Positions 18,581 to 27,219 of a stretch of DNA of 64,000 nucleotides are shown in pieces. Source of the DNA: Actinophytocola sp036555685 (GTDB taxonomy: Bacteria > Actinomycetota > Actinomycetes > Mycobacteriales > Pseudonocardiaceae). The first letter of the stretch is position 1. Each line of letters starts with the position of its first letter. The translations under genes were made by a program, and so were the position numbers. The notes beneath the pieces were generated by a model. It saw nothing but the letters and a program-made list of their open reading frames with translations. It searched no databases and was not told where the DNA came from. The DNA is taken from NCBI RefSeq assembly GCF_036555685.1, contig NZ_DATBKY010000273.1, positions 4,065 through 68,064 of the forward strand. Reading direction: 5' to 3'.

Positions 18581-20262
18581 GCACCGGGTTCGTGGTCGAC
18601 ACCGACGTCGCCGTGCCGGTACGCGACGGTGTGGTACTGCGAGCCGACGTGTGGCGGCCGGCCGGCGGCGGCGTGCGGCCGGCGCTCGTGCACCGCACGC
18701 CCTACGACAAGAGCCTGGCCGCGGGGGAGCGCGGCTTCTACCAGGTGGACCGGCTCGTCGCCGCCGGGTACGCGGTCGTCGTCCAGGACACGCGGGGCCG
18801 GTACGCCTCAGCCGGCGAGTGGGCGGGGCTGACCCCGAGCATGTGGGCGATCGAGGCCGACGACACCTACGACACGGTCGAGTGGGCCGCCCGACAGCCG
18901 TGGTGCGACGGCGGCGTGGCGATGTTCGGCGCGTCCTATCCCGGTGCGCTGTGCTGGCTCGGCGCCATGGCGCGACCACCGCACCTGCGCGCGATCGTGC
19001 CGATGCTGACCGGCGACCGGGCCACCGCCTACCTCGACACGGGCGGCGCGTTCTGGCTGCATACCTGGGTCTCCTGGTACCTGAACGCCCTCGTCGGACA
19101 GTACACACGAGACGGTCGGGCCGTCCCCGCCGAGCTCGCGGCCGTCGCGGCGGACTGCGCCGAGGTGGTCGAGCACCTGCCACTGGATGCCAGCACGGTC
19201 TTCGACCGGCCCGGTATGCCGGTCACGCTCGAGGAGATCCTGCGCGAGGACGCCGCGGGCACGCCGCCGCTGTTCGCCATCGAGCGGGTCGCGGTGCCGG
19301 CAATGCTGATCGGCGGCTGGTACGACTTCTACGCCGCTCGCACGGTCGACCAGTTCCGCCGGTTGCGTACCGGCACGGCACCCGAGGTACGCGACGCCCA
19401 CCGGCTCGTGCTGGGGCCGTGGACGCACGACAGCGCCGGCCCCGTCCAGGGCGAGCTCAACCTGGGCGTGCCGGCCGCCGGCCCGGGATCCGTGCAGCCC
19501 GCGATGCTGGCGTTCCTCGACCGCCATCTCAAGGGCGCCGGTCCCGAGGTCCCGCCCATCCGGTATCTCGTCCCGGGCGAGACCCGGTGGCGCGACGCGA
19601 GCACGTGGCCGCCGGCCGAGGCGAGCCGCCGGACCTGGTACCTGCGCTCGGGCGGCGGGCTGACCGGCTCGATGCCGGCGGAGGACGAGCCGCCGGACCG
19701 CTACCGGTACGACCCGGCCGACCCGGTGCGCACACTCGGCGGCCGGGTCAGCGGCAACATCATCGCAAGTGGACCAGCGGGGCCGCGTGACCAGCGCGTG
19801 CTGGTCGAGCGGACCGATGTCCTCACCTACACGGCGCGCAGCCTCGACGAGCCACTCGTGCTCGCCGGCGACGCCACCGTGTTCGTCCACGCGAGCACGT
19901 CCGCCGTGGACACCGACTTCGTCGCACGGCTCGTCGATGTCCACCCGGACGGCAGATGGATGCTCATCACCTCCGCCCTCACCCGGGCACGACATCGCAA
20001 GGGTGTCGACCGGGAGTTGCCCGTCGAACCGGGCGCGGTGGAGGAGTACGAGATCCACCTCGGCCCGGTGGCGCACCGCCTGGCCACCGGCCACCGGCTC
20101 GGGGTGCTCCTGTGCTCCAGCGACTTCCCCTGGTTCGACCGCAACATGAACACCGGCAACGCGATCGGCGCCGACACCGTCCCGCTGGTCGCCGATCAGA
20201 CGATCTTCCACGATCCGGCGCATCCCTCCCGCCTGGAAATCCACACCCACACCACGCATTAG
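18577..20262 (+). CDS. CocE/NonD-type serine hydrolase (X-Pro dipeptidyl-peptidase S15 fold)
   Basis: 561 aa, the usual length. An alpha/beta hydrolase domain has Ser120 in FGASYPG, Asp250 in GGWYDFY and His284 in GPWTHDS, followed by a C-terminal jelly-roll domain (from about 350) as in cocaine esterase and glutaryl acylases. It cleaves an ester or amide bond. There is no signal peptide, so it acts inside the cell, presumably on what the ABC importer encoded next brings in. The start overlaps the SDR stop. Confidence 0.9.
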   Translation: MSTGFVVDTDVAVPVRDGVVLRADVWRPAGGGVRPALVHRTPYDKSLAAGERGFYQVDRLVAAGYAVVVQDTRGRYASAGEWAGLTPSMWAIEADDTYDTVEWAARQPWCDGGVAMFGASYPGALCWLGAMARPPHLRAIVPMLTGDRATAYLDTGGAFWLHTWVSWYLNALVGQYTRDGRAVPAELAAVAADCAEVVEHLPLDASTVFDRPGMPVTLEEILREDAAGTPPLFAIERVAVPAMLIGGWYDFYAARTVDQFRRLRTGTAPEVRDAHRLVLGPWTHDSAGPVQGELNLGVPAAGPGSVQPAMLAFLDRHLKGAGPEVPPIRYLVPGETRWRDASTWPPAEASRRTWYLRSGGGLTGSMPAEDEPPDRYRYDPADPVRTLGGRVSGNIIASGPAGPRDQRVLVERTDVLTYTARSLDEPLVLAGDATVFVHASTSAVDTDFVARLVDVHPDGRWMLITSALTRARHRKGVDRELPVEPGAVEEYEIHLGPVAHRLATGHRLGVLLCSSDFPWFDRNMNTGNAIGADTVPLVADQTIFHDPAHPSRLEIHTHTTH

Positions 20263-20281
20263 CAGAAGGTGGTGGTCAAAG

Positions 20282-21841
20282 ATGATCAACACACGCAAGC
20301 GGGTATCTCTGGCAGCGGCCCTCGTCCTCGTCCTGGTCGCGACCGGCTGCGCGGGTCCGGGCGCCGCCAGCCCGGTGTCCAGCACGAAAACCACGCTGAA
20401 CATCGGCACGTCCTACCCGCCCACACCCAACCTCGATCCGGGCAATGCCAACGGCTCCAGCCTCTGGTACCTGGAGCTGGCGTACGAGCCGCTGATCAAG
20501 ATGGCGTCGGACGGCAAGCTCAAGCCGGGGCTGGCCACCTCGTGGCGCTACGTCGGCGACGGGAACACCACGTTCGAGCTCGAACTGCGCGAGAACGTCA
20601 AGTTCAGCGACGGGTCACCGCTGACCGCCGACGTGGTCAAGGCGAACCTCGACCGGTTCCGCGGCACCGCGCAGCTGTCGACGGCGGCGCAGCTCGCCGA
20701 CGTCAAGGACGTCACGGTCGTGGACGAGCGAACCATCCGCATGACACTGTCCAAGCCCAACCCCTCGATCGCGGCGGTCCTGTCGGAGTTCTACGGCCCC
20801 GGCGACATGGTCAGCGGCAAGGCACTCGCCGACCCGGCGAAACTGGCGACCCAGACAGTCGGTGCCGGCCCGTACATGCTCGACCGGTCGAAGACCGTCG
20901 AGGGCGACCACTACGCCTTCGTCCGCAACCCGCACTACTGGAACCCCGATGCGGCGCGGTTCAGGACCGTCGTGGTGAAGATCCTGCCCAACCCGAACTC
21001 GGCGCTCGCCGCGCTGCGGACGGGTCAGGTCGACCTCGTGCAGGGCGCCCCGAACACCGACAAGGCCGCGAAGGCCGCCGGCGTGCGGGTGATCTCCGTG
21101 CCGCAGACGTTCGTCGGTCTCGCGCTCGCCGACCGGGCCGGTGCCAAGCTGCGCGCCCTCGGTGACGTGCGGGTCCGGCAGGCGCTCAACTACGCGATCG
21201 ACCGGAAGAAGATCGCCGCCGGTCTCGTCGACACGTACGGGGGGCCGACGCCGACCGAGCAGATCGTCCTCCCGGGACAGTCCGGGTACAGCGAGGACAC
21301 GGCCTACCCGCACGACCCCGACAAGGCGAAGCAGCTGCTGCGCGAAGCCGGCTACCCAGACGGGTTCACGCTGCCCGTGGTCAGCTTCTCCGGCCCGTCC
21401 GGTACGACACCGCTGCTGCAGGTCATGGCCAACCAGCTCGCGGACGTCGGGGTGCGGTTGAAGATCTCCGACACGTCCGACACGAACAAGTACATCCAGG
21501 ACATGCTCAGTGGCCGGTTCCCGGCGTACGGCATCGCGTTCGGCACGATGCCCATACACCTGATGGGCCCGCTGCTGTTCCTGCCGAACGCCACGCCGTT
21601 CAACCCCTTCCACAGCACCGACCCCAAGCTCGAGTCCCTGTACGGGCAGGCGGCGCAGGCCGATCCCGACACGAAACCCGGCTACGACAAGCAGATCATC
21701 GAGCAGCTGGTCGACCAGGCCTGGTTCGTGCCGGTGCTGTTCCAGCCGGTGAGCTACTACGCGCGGCAGGGCGTGGACGGGGTCGCGGCGACGCCGAACC
21801 GGCCGACCCCGAACCCGCTCGAGTGGACCTTCACGGGATGA
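20282..21841 (+). CDS. Oligopeptide/dipeptide-type ABC transporter substrate-binding lipoprotein
   Basis: 519 aa. Signal peptide with lipobox VATGC (Cys23), so anchored on the outer face of the membrane. The body is solute-binding family 5: LYEPLIKM-like start, LRENVKFSDGSPLTADVVKANLDR, GAGPYMLD, RNPHYWNPDAARF, and VRQALNYAIDRKKI. Family 5 proteins bind di- and oligopeptides, opines, nickel chelates or glutathione; the pocket cannot be assigned. ATG 20282 behind AGAAGGTGG. Transporter genes follow with almost no gaps. Confidence 0.93.
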   Translation: MINTRKRVSLAAALVLVLVATGCAGPGAASPVSSTKTTLNIGTSYPPTPNLDPGNANGSSLWYLELAYEPLIKMASDGKLKPGLATSWRYVGDGNTTFELELRENVKFSDGSPLTADVVKANLDRFRGTAQLSTAAQLADVKDVTVVDERTIRMTLSKPNPSIAAVLSEFYGPGDMVSGKALADPAKLATQTVGAGPYMLDRSKTVEGDHYAFVRNPHYWNPDAARFRTVVVKILPNPNSALAALRTGQVDLVQGAPNTDKAAKAAGVRVISVPQTFVGLALADRAGAKLRALGDVRVRQALNYAIDRKKIAAGLVDTYGGPTPTEQIVLPGQSGYSEDTAYPHDPDKAKQLLREAGYPDGFTLPVVSFSGPSGTTPLLQVMANQLADVGVRLKISDTSDTNKYIQDMLSGRFPAYGIAFGTMPIHLMGPLLFLPNATPFNPFHSTDPKLESLYGQAAQADPDTKPGYDKQIIEQLVDQAWFVPVLFQPVSYYARQGVDGVAATPNRPTPNPLEWTFTG

Positions 21842-21842
21842 G

Positions 21843-22793
21843 GTGATCCTCGTGCTTCGGCTGATCCTGCGCCGGCTCCTGATCTCCGTTCCCCTCCTGC
21901 TCCTGGTGTCCCTGCTGACGTTCGTGCTGCAGGCGCTCACACCCGGCGACACGGCGCGGACGATCCTGGGCAACACGTTCACCCAGGAGGGCTACCTCCA
22001 GCTGCGACACCAGCTCGGGCTCGACGAGCCGGTGCTCACCCAGTACTGGCACTGGCTCAGCGGCGCGCTGCGGGGGGACCTGGGGGTGTCCCCGATCAGC
22101 GGGCTCGACGTCGGCCAGCAGATCACGAGCCGGCTGGGGGTCACGCTGTCGCTGATCGTGTGTGCCACGGTGCTCGCCGCGCTCGCCGGCGTGGCGCTGG
22201 GTGTGGTCAGCGCGATCCGTGGCGGCGCGTTCGGCCGGTTGGTCGACGCGCTGTCACTCGTCGGGTTCGCCGTTCCGGTCTTCTGGTTCTCGCTCGTGCT
22301 CGTGACGGTCTTCGCGGTGACGTTGGGGCTGCTGCCGGCGACGGGCTACGTGGACCCGGCGACATCGTTGTCCGGCTGGGCGGGAAGCATCGCGCTGCCG
22401 GTGGTCGCGCTGGCACTGGCGCCGACAGCGGTCATCGCCAAGCAGACCCGCGACGGCATGCTCGACGCGCTCAGCCGCGACTTCGTGCACAGCCTGCGCG
22501 CGAACGGCGCCGCCGAGCGGTCCATCGTGCTGCGGCACGCACTGCGCAACGCCGCGATCCCGGTCGTCACGGTCATCGGACTGGTGTTCGTCGGCCTGCT
22601 CACCGGCACCGTCTTCGTCGAGGCCGTGTTCGCGATGCCGGGGCTCGGTGGGCTCGCCGTGCAGTCCACCGTCCAGCACGACCTGCCCGTCATCCAGGGC
22701 ATCGCCGTGACGTTCACGGTGATCGTGGTCCTCGTCAACCTGCTCGTCGACATCACGTACGGCTTGCTCAACCCCAAGGTGCGTGCCCGGTGA
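21843..22793 (+). CDS. ABC transporter permease, DppB/OppB type
   Basis: 316 aa, six predicted helices. It shows the start RLILRRLLISVPLLLLVSLLTFVL, the LTPGD loop of DppB proteins, the EAA-type cytoplasmic loop FVHSLRANGAAERSIVLRHALRNA, and FVEAVFAMPGLGGLAVQS. It forms one half of the membrane channel. GTG start one base after the binding-protein stop, and a four-base overlap with the next gene. Confidence 0.93.
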   Translation: MILVLRLILRRLLISVPLLLLVSLLTFVLQALTPGDTARTILGNTFTQEGYLQLRHQLGLDEPVLTQYWHWLSGALRGDLGVSPISGLDVGQQITSRLGVTLSLIVCATVLAALAGVALGVVSAIRGGAFGRLVDALSLVGFAVPVFWFSLVLVTVFAVTLGLLPATGYVDPATSLSGWAGSIALPVVALALAPTAVIAKQTRDGMLDALSRDFVHSLRANGAAERSIVLRHALRNAAIPVVTVIGLVFVGLLTGTVFVEAVFAMPGLGGLAVQSTVQHDLPVIQGIAVTFTVIVVLVNLLVDITYGLLNPKVRAR

Positions 22794-24691
22794 CAGCTTC
22801 TCGCACGACAGCTCTGCGCAGGCCCACGGCGATAGCGGCACTGGCCTACCTCGTGCTCGTGGTCGTGGCGGCCGTGGCGGCCCCCGTGCTCGCACCGCAC
22901 GACCCGGAGGCCACCGACCTCGATCACGTGCTGTCGGGGCCGACCGGGACGCACCCGCTCGGCACCGACAGCCTCGGCCGCGACGTGCTGACCCGCCTCA
23001 TGTACGGCGGGCAGGTCAGCCTCGCGGGCGTCGCGGTCGCCGTGCTGACGATGCTCGTGCTGGGCGTGGTCACCGGCCTCCTGGCCGGGTTCCTCAGTGG
23101 TTGGGTCGACCGGATCGCCAGCTGGATCATCGACCTGGCGCTGTCGATCCCGGTGATCATCACCCTGCTCGTCGTGCTGTCCGTGGTGGGCAGCAACGAA
23201 ACCGCGGCGATGATCACGGTCGGTGTGCTCAGCGCGCCGTCGCTCGCGCGGGTGGTTCGCGGCGCGACCATGGCGGTGAAGCAGGAGACGTTCGTCGCCG
23301 CGGCTCGGGTGGCGGGCCTGCCGTCGACACGCATCATCACCGGGCAGGTGCTGCCCCGGGTGACCGGCCCGATCATCGTGCAGACCGCGATCGGCGCGGG
23401 CGGGGCGCTGATCGCGCAGGCCGGCATCGAGTTCCTCGGGCTCGGCGTGCAGCCACCGACGCCGACGTGGGGCGGCATGATCACCGACGCCGCCCAGGTC
23501 GTGGATCAGCAGGCCTGGCTGCTGGTGCCGACCGGACTGGTGGTCGGCCTGACCGTGCTCGCGTTCGGGTTGCTCGGCGACGCCGTGCGCGACGCCACCG
23601 CGGACCGGGTCACCTCGGCCGCCCCGCCCGCGCGACGCCGACGCGCAGCGCCTCCGTCCACACAGGAGGAGCCGGCTCCCGGTGCGCTGTTGGCGCTTCG
23701 CGGCGTCACCGTAGCCCTGCCGACCTCGCACGGCACGCACACCGTCGTGGACGGGGTCGATCTCGACATCCGTCCAGGCGAGACCGTCGGGCTCGTGGGG
23801 GAGTCCGGCTGCGGCAAGAGCATCACCGGCCGCGCGATCCTCGGTTTGCTGCCGCGTGGTGGCGAGCTCACCGCGGGCACCGTCCACCTCGCGGGCGAGA
23901 ACCTCACCGCGGGCGGCCGGCAGGCATACCGCGCGGCGCGCGGTTCCCGGGTGGCGCTGATCTCGCAGGAGCACATCGGCGGTCTCGACCCGGTGGCGCC
24001 GGTCGGCCGGCAGGTCGCGGAGCTCGTGCGCCGCCACCGTGGCTGCTCGCGCGGCGCGGCGCGGATCCGCACGCTCGAGCTGCTGGAGAGCGTGCGGCTG
24101 CCGGAGCCCGCCCAGCTGGCGCGCCGCTACCCGCACGAGCTGTCCGGCGGGATGGCACAGCGCGTGGCGATCGCCATGGCACTCGCCGGCGATCCGGAGC
24201 TGCTGATCGCCGATGAGCCCACGACCGCGCTGGACGTCACCGTGCAGGCGGAGATCCTGGGCCTGCTGCACCGGTTGCAGGCCGAGCGGGGCATGGCGAT
24301 CCTGCTCATCAGCCACGACCTGGGCGTGATCGCCGAGGTGTGCCACCGGGCGTACGTGATGTACGCGGGCCGGATCGTCGAGAGCGGGCCAGGCGCCGAG
24401 CTCTTCCGGACGCCGAGGCATCCGTACACCGCCGGCCTCGTCGGCTGCAGTCCACAGCGGATGCCGCCGCGGACGCCGCTGGCGGCGATCCCGGGCATGG
24501 TCCCCGAGCCGTGGGCGAGGCCGGCCGGCTGCCACTTCCATCCGAGGTGCCCGCTCGCCACGGCCGCGTGCGAGTCGGGCGAGATCCCGATGGCCGAACC
24601 GGCGGCCGGTCGCCACACCCGCTGCCTGCACCACACCGAGCTGACCGAGGAGGACGACCATGCCCGAGCCGGCGTGCTTGCTCGAGATTGA
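22790..24691 (+). CDS. Fused ABC permease (DppC-type) and ATPase (DppD-type)
   Basis: 633 aa. Residues 1-270 are a DppC permease: LAPHDPEATDLDHVLSGPTGTHPLGTDSLGRDVLTRLMYGG, the EAA-like loop FVAAARVAGLPSTRIITGQVLPRV, and FLGLGVQPPTPTWGGMI. A Pro/Arg-rich linker (about 275-300) joins it to a DppD ATPase with Walker A GESGCGKS, signature LSGGMAQR, Walker B LLIADEPTTALD and a C-terminal oligopeptide extension with CHFHPRCPLA. The fusion keeps one permease tied to one ATPase. GTG start overlaps the DppB stop; the end overlaps the next ATPase by 32 bases. Confidence 0.93.
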   Translation: MTASRTTALRRPTAIAALAYLVLVVVAAVAAPVLAPHDPEATDLDHVLSGPTGTHPLGTDSLGRDVLTRLMYGGQVSLAGVAVAVLTMLVLGVVTGLLAGFLSGWVDRIASWIIDLALSIPVIITLLVVLSVVGSNETAAMITVGVLSAPSLARVVRGATMAVKQETFVAAARVAGLPSTRIITGQVLPRVTGPIIVQTAIGAGGALIAQAGIEFLGLGVQPPTPTWGGMITDAAQVVDQQAWLLVPTGLVVGLTVLAFGLLGDAVRDATADRVTSAAPPARRRRAAPPSTQEEPAPGALLALRGVTVALPTSHGTHTVVDGVDLDIRPGETVGLVGESGCGKSITGRAILGLLPRGGELTAGTVHLAGENLTAGGRQAYRAARGSRVALISQEHIGGLDPVAPVGRQVAELVRRHRGCSRGAARIRTLELLESVRLPEPAQLARRYPHELSGGMAQRVAIAMALAGDPELLIADEPTTALDVTVQAEILGLLHRLQAERGMAILLISHDLGVIAEVCHRAYVMYAGRIVESGPGAELFRTPRHPYTAGLVGCSPQRMPPRTPLAAIPGMVPEPWARPAGCHFHPRCPLATAACESGEIPMAEPAAGRHTRCLHHTELTEEDDHARAGVLARD

Positions 24692-25442
24692 CGACCTGCG
24701 GGTCGAGTTCGCCGGCCGCGTCCGCGCGGTCGACGGCGTCAGCCTCCGGGTCGGCACGGGTGAGACGCTGGGTCTGGTCGGCGAGTCGGGGTCCGGGAAG
24801 TCCACTGTGGGCAACGCGGTGCTCGGGCTCGTCCGGCCCACCGGCGGGCGGATTTCGCTGTCGGGAGTGGACATCACCCACCTGACCGGCGCGGCGCGGC
24901 GAAAAGTCGCCGACCGGGTCCAGGTCGTCTTCCAGGACCCGAACGGCTCGCTGAACCCGTCCCGCACGGTCGGTTCGACGCTGGCCGAACCGCTGCGGGT
25001 ACGCAGGCGGCTCGACCGCGTGGCGGCGGGCGCGCGGGTGGCCGACGCGCTGCTGCGGGTCGGGCTCGCGGCGGACGCGGCGCGGCGCTACCCCCGCCAG
25101 TTCTCCGGCGGTCAGCGGCAACGAATCGCGATCGCCCGCGCCCTCGTCCTGGAGCCGGACCTCGTCATCTGTGACGAACCGACCAGCGCGCTCGATCTGT
25201 CCGTGCAGGCGCAGGTGCTGAACCTGCTGCTGGACCTGCAGCGGCAACTGGGCATGGCGTACCTGTTCATCTCGCACGACATCGACGTCGTAGAGCACAT
25301 GTCGCACCGCGTGGCGGTGCTCAAGGGCGGGCACGTCGTCGAGCAAGGCGACGCAGAGCGCGTGTTGCGCGAAGCCAGCCATCCCTACACCCGGGCGCTG
25401 CTCACGGCGACCCGGCACGCGAGCACAACGGAGGCCGGGTGA
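24660..25442 (+). CDS. ABC transporter ATP-binding protein, DppF/OppF type
   Basis: 260 aa. Walker A GESGSGKST, Q-loop QVVFQDPNGSLNPSRTV (typical DppF), signature FSGGQRQR, Walker B LVICDEPTSALD and the switch His in FISHDID. It is the second nucleotide-binding subunit of the importer. It lacks the Cys-rich C-terminal extension seen in its partner. ATG 24660 lies inside the previous gene, with AGGAGG just upstream, so the two are coupled. Confidence 0.93.
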   Translation: MPEPACLLEIDDLRVEFAGRVRAVDGVSLRVGTGETLGLVGESGSGKSTVGNAVLGLVRPTGGRISLSGVDITHLTGAARRKVADRVQVVFQDPNGSLNPSRTVGSTLAEPLRVRRRLDRVAAGARVADALLRVGLAADAARRYPRQFSGGQRQRIAIARALVLEPDLVICDEPTSALDLSVQAQVLNLLLDLQRQLGMAYLFISHDIDVVEHMSHRVAVLKGGHVVEQGDAERVLREASHPYTRALLTATRHASTTEAG

Positions 25443-25443
25443 C

Positions 25444-26409
25444 ATGCCACTCAACAGGCAGGTGCAAGCGATGATCAAGGACATGCCGAACGTCTGGGAC
25501 GACATCGGCGCGATGACCGCCGCGAAGGCGCGCGCGCTGCAGGCCGAGGCGCTCGCCGACCTCGACGTCGCGCCACCCCCGGGAGTGGCGACCGAGGACC
25601 TGACGATTCCCGGGGCGGCCGGTCCTCTCCGCGGCAGGGTCTACCGCCCCGCGACGGGTCCGGTGGACGGGGTCGTGCTGTGGCTGCACGGCGGCGGGTT
25701 CGTGCTCGGGTCGATCGACACCGAGCAGAGCCACGGTCCGCTCGCTCTCGCCTCCCGTTGCGCCGTGGTGTCGGTGGACTACCGGTCGGCGCCGGAGGCG
25801 GGGTTCCCGGCCGCGGTGTGGGACACGTACGCCACGCTGTGCTGGGTAGGGGAGAACGCCAAGGAACTGAGCGGGCACGCGAACCGCGTCGTGCTCGGCG
25901 GCGAGAGCGCGGGCGGCAACCTGGCGGCGGTGGCCGCGTTGCTGGCCCGCGACGAGGGCGGCCCGGAGGTGGCGCTGCAGGTCCTGCTGTACCCGATGAC
26001 GGCCAGGACGTTCGACGGCCCGTCCCGCCACGACCCGGCCGTGAGTCCACTGTGGCCCCCGGCCGCGATCGAGTGGGTGTGGCGCCAGTACCTCGGCGAC
26101 GACGACGGCTCGAGCCCGCTCGCCTCGCCGCTGTACGCGGACAGCCTGGCCGGGCTTCCCCCGGCACTGGTGCTGACCGCGGAGTACGACCTCCTGCGCG
26201 ACGAGGGCGAGGCGTACGCGGATCGCCTGGCAGCCGAGGGTGTTCCGGTGCGGCGCCGGCGTTACGCGGGCATGCCGCACGGCTTCGTGGAGTGGACCGG
26301 TGTGCTCGCGGGGGCGGACGAGTGCATCCACGACATGGGCCGATCGATCCGCGCGGCCATCAGCGTGGACGATCCCGAGCCCGTCGGCATCGCATCGGCC
26401 GAGGGCTGA
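25444..26409 (+). CDS. Alpha/beta hydrolase, hormone-sensitive lipase (HSL) family
   Basis: 321 aa. HSL signature HGGG at 82-85 (oxyanion hole), nucleophile Ser155 in GGESAGG, Asp249 in TAEYDLLRDEG and His279 in GMPHGF complete the triad. An N-terminal helical cap precedes the core. It hydrolyses short to medium acyl esters in the cytoplasm. The start is one base after the ATPase stop, so it is the last gene of the nine-gene operon. Together with CocE it gives the operon two different hydrolases for one imported substrate or its fragments. Confidence 0.92.
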   Translation: MPLNRQVQAMIKDMPNVWDDIGAMTAAKARALQAEALADLDVAPPPGVATEDLTIPGAAGPLRGRVYRPATGPVDGVVLWLHGGGFVLGSIDTEQSHGPLALASRCAVVSVDYRSAPEAGFPAAVWDTYATLCWVGENAKELSGHANRVVLGGESAGGNLAAVAALLARDEGGPEVALQVLLYPMTARTFDGPSRHDPAVSPLWPPAAIEWVWRQYLGDDDGSSPLASPLYADSLAGLPPALVLTAEYDLLRDEGEAYADRLAAEGVPVRRRRYAGMPHGFVEWTGVLAGADECIHDMGRSIRAAISVDDPEPVGIASAEG

Positions 26410-26431
26410 CGGTCTACGGCTGACGGTCTAC
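26404..26431. repeat. Perfect 14-bp tandem duplication across two convergent stops
   Basis: The 14-base unit is present twice, 26404-26417 and 26418-26431. Each copy holds TGA on the plus strand and CTA (TAG on the minus strand), so both convergent genes have a stop in or beside the repeat. It probably arose by slippage. Confidence 0.8.
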
Positions 26432-27219
26432 GGCGACCACCAGCGCGACACCACCGCCAGCGCATCGCGCGCCTGCGCGAGTCCCGCCTCGGCGGCCGGC
26501 GTGCGAATCGCCGGATCCAGCAGATCGGTCAGGAACAGCCGGGTCGCCGCCTCGTCGGGGAGCACCAACTCCACCCGCGTGCCTTGCGCGGTCAGCACGT
26601 CGACCTGGCCGGCCGTGAGCGGGTCCGCGATCGGTGCCAGCACCAGCACCCGGTCGTAGCCGGCCGCGAGATCGACGTTGTTCGACGACCGCACCCCGCC
26701 GTCGACGTAGCGGGCGTCGCCGATGGTCACCGCCGGCCACACACCGGGCACCGCGCAGCTCGCGGCCACCGCGTCGACGAGCCGCACGCCGGACTCGCGA
26801 TCGAACACCACGGGTTCGCCCGACTCGGCCTCGGCGGCGACGACCGACAGCGGGCGAGCCGGCCACTCGTGCACCGGGAGCCGTGCCGCGATCACGGCCC
26901 GGCGATCGGCCTCGGAGACCGTGCTCCCCGCACGAACCGCGCCGGCGTGGTCGTTCTCGTCCCAGAGCAGCTGGTTCGCGCCGTCCGGCGGGGCCAGCTC
27001 GTGCGTGTGCCGGGCGGGATCCACCTGGCGAGCCAGCAGTTCGTCGAGCGGCACGCCGGTCGCCACCTGCGCCGCGACCACCGAGCCCGCCGAGGTGCCG
27101 AGCACGAGGTCGACCTCGGTCACGTCGACGCCGGCGGCGGCGAGGCCGGCGAGCAGGCCCGTCTCCCAGGCGATGCCCGCGAGCCCCCCGCCGCCCAGCA
27201 CGAGGGCGCTCGACGTCAT
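26428..27219 (-). CDS. Patatin-like phospholipase
   Basis: 263 aa. The Ser-Asp dyad is visible: Ser43 in LGTSAGS and Asp173 in YVDGGVRSSNN, with the oxyanion loop LGGGGLAGIAWETG at 8-21. Patatins hydrolyse acyl esters of lipids; some bacterial ones act as acyltransferases or release enzymes. There is no signal peptide. Its ATG overlaps the stop of the condensation protein upstream (ATGA), making it the last gene of the A-T/C/C/patatin operon, where it might release or edit the product. Confidence 0.9.
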   Translation of the reverse strand: MTSSALVLGGGGLAGIAWETGLLAGLAAAGVDVTEVDLVLGTSAGSVVAAQVATGVPLDELLARQVDPARHTHELAPPDGANQLLWDENDHAGAVRAGSTVSEADRRAVIAARLPVHEWPARPLSVVAAEAESGEPVVFDRESGVRLVDAVAASCAVPGVWPAVTIGDARYVDGGVRSSNNVDLAAGYDRVLVLAPIADPLTAGQVDVLTAQGTRVELVLPDEAATRLFLTDLLDPAIRTPAAEAGLAQARDALAVVSRWWSP

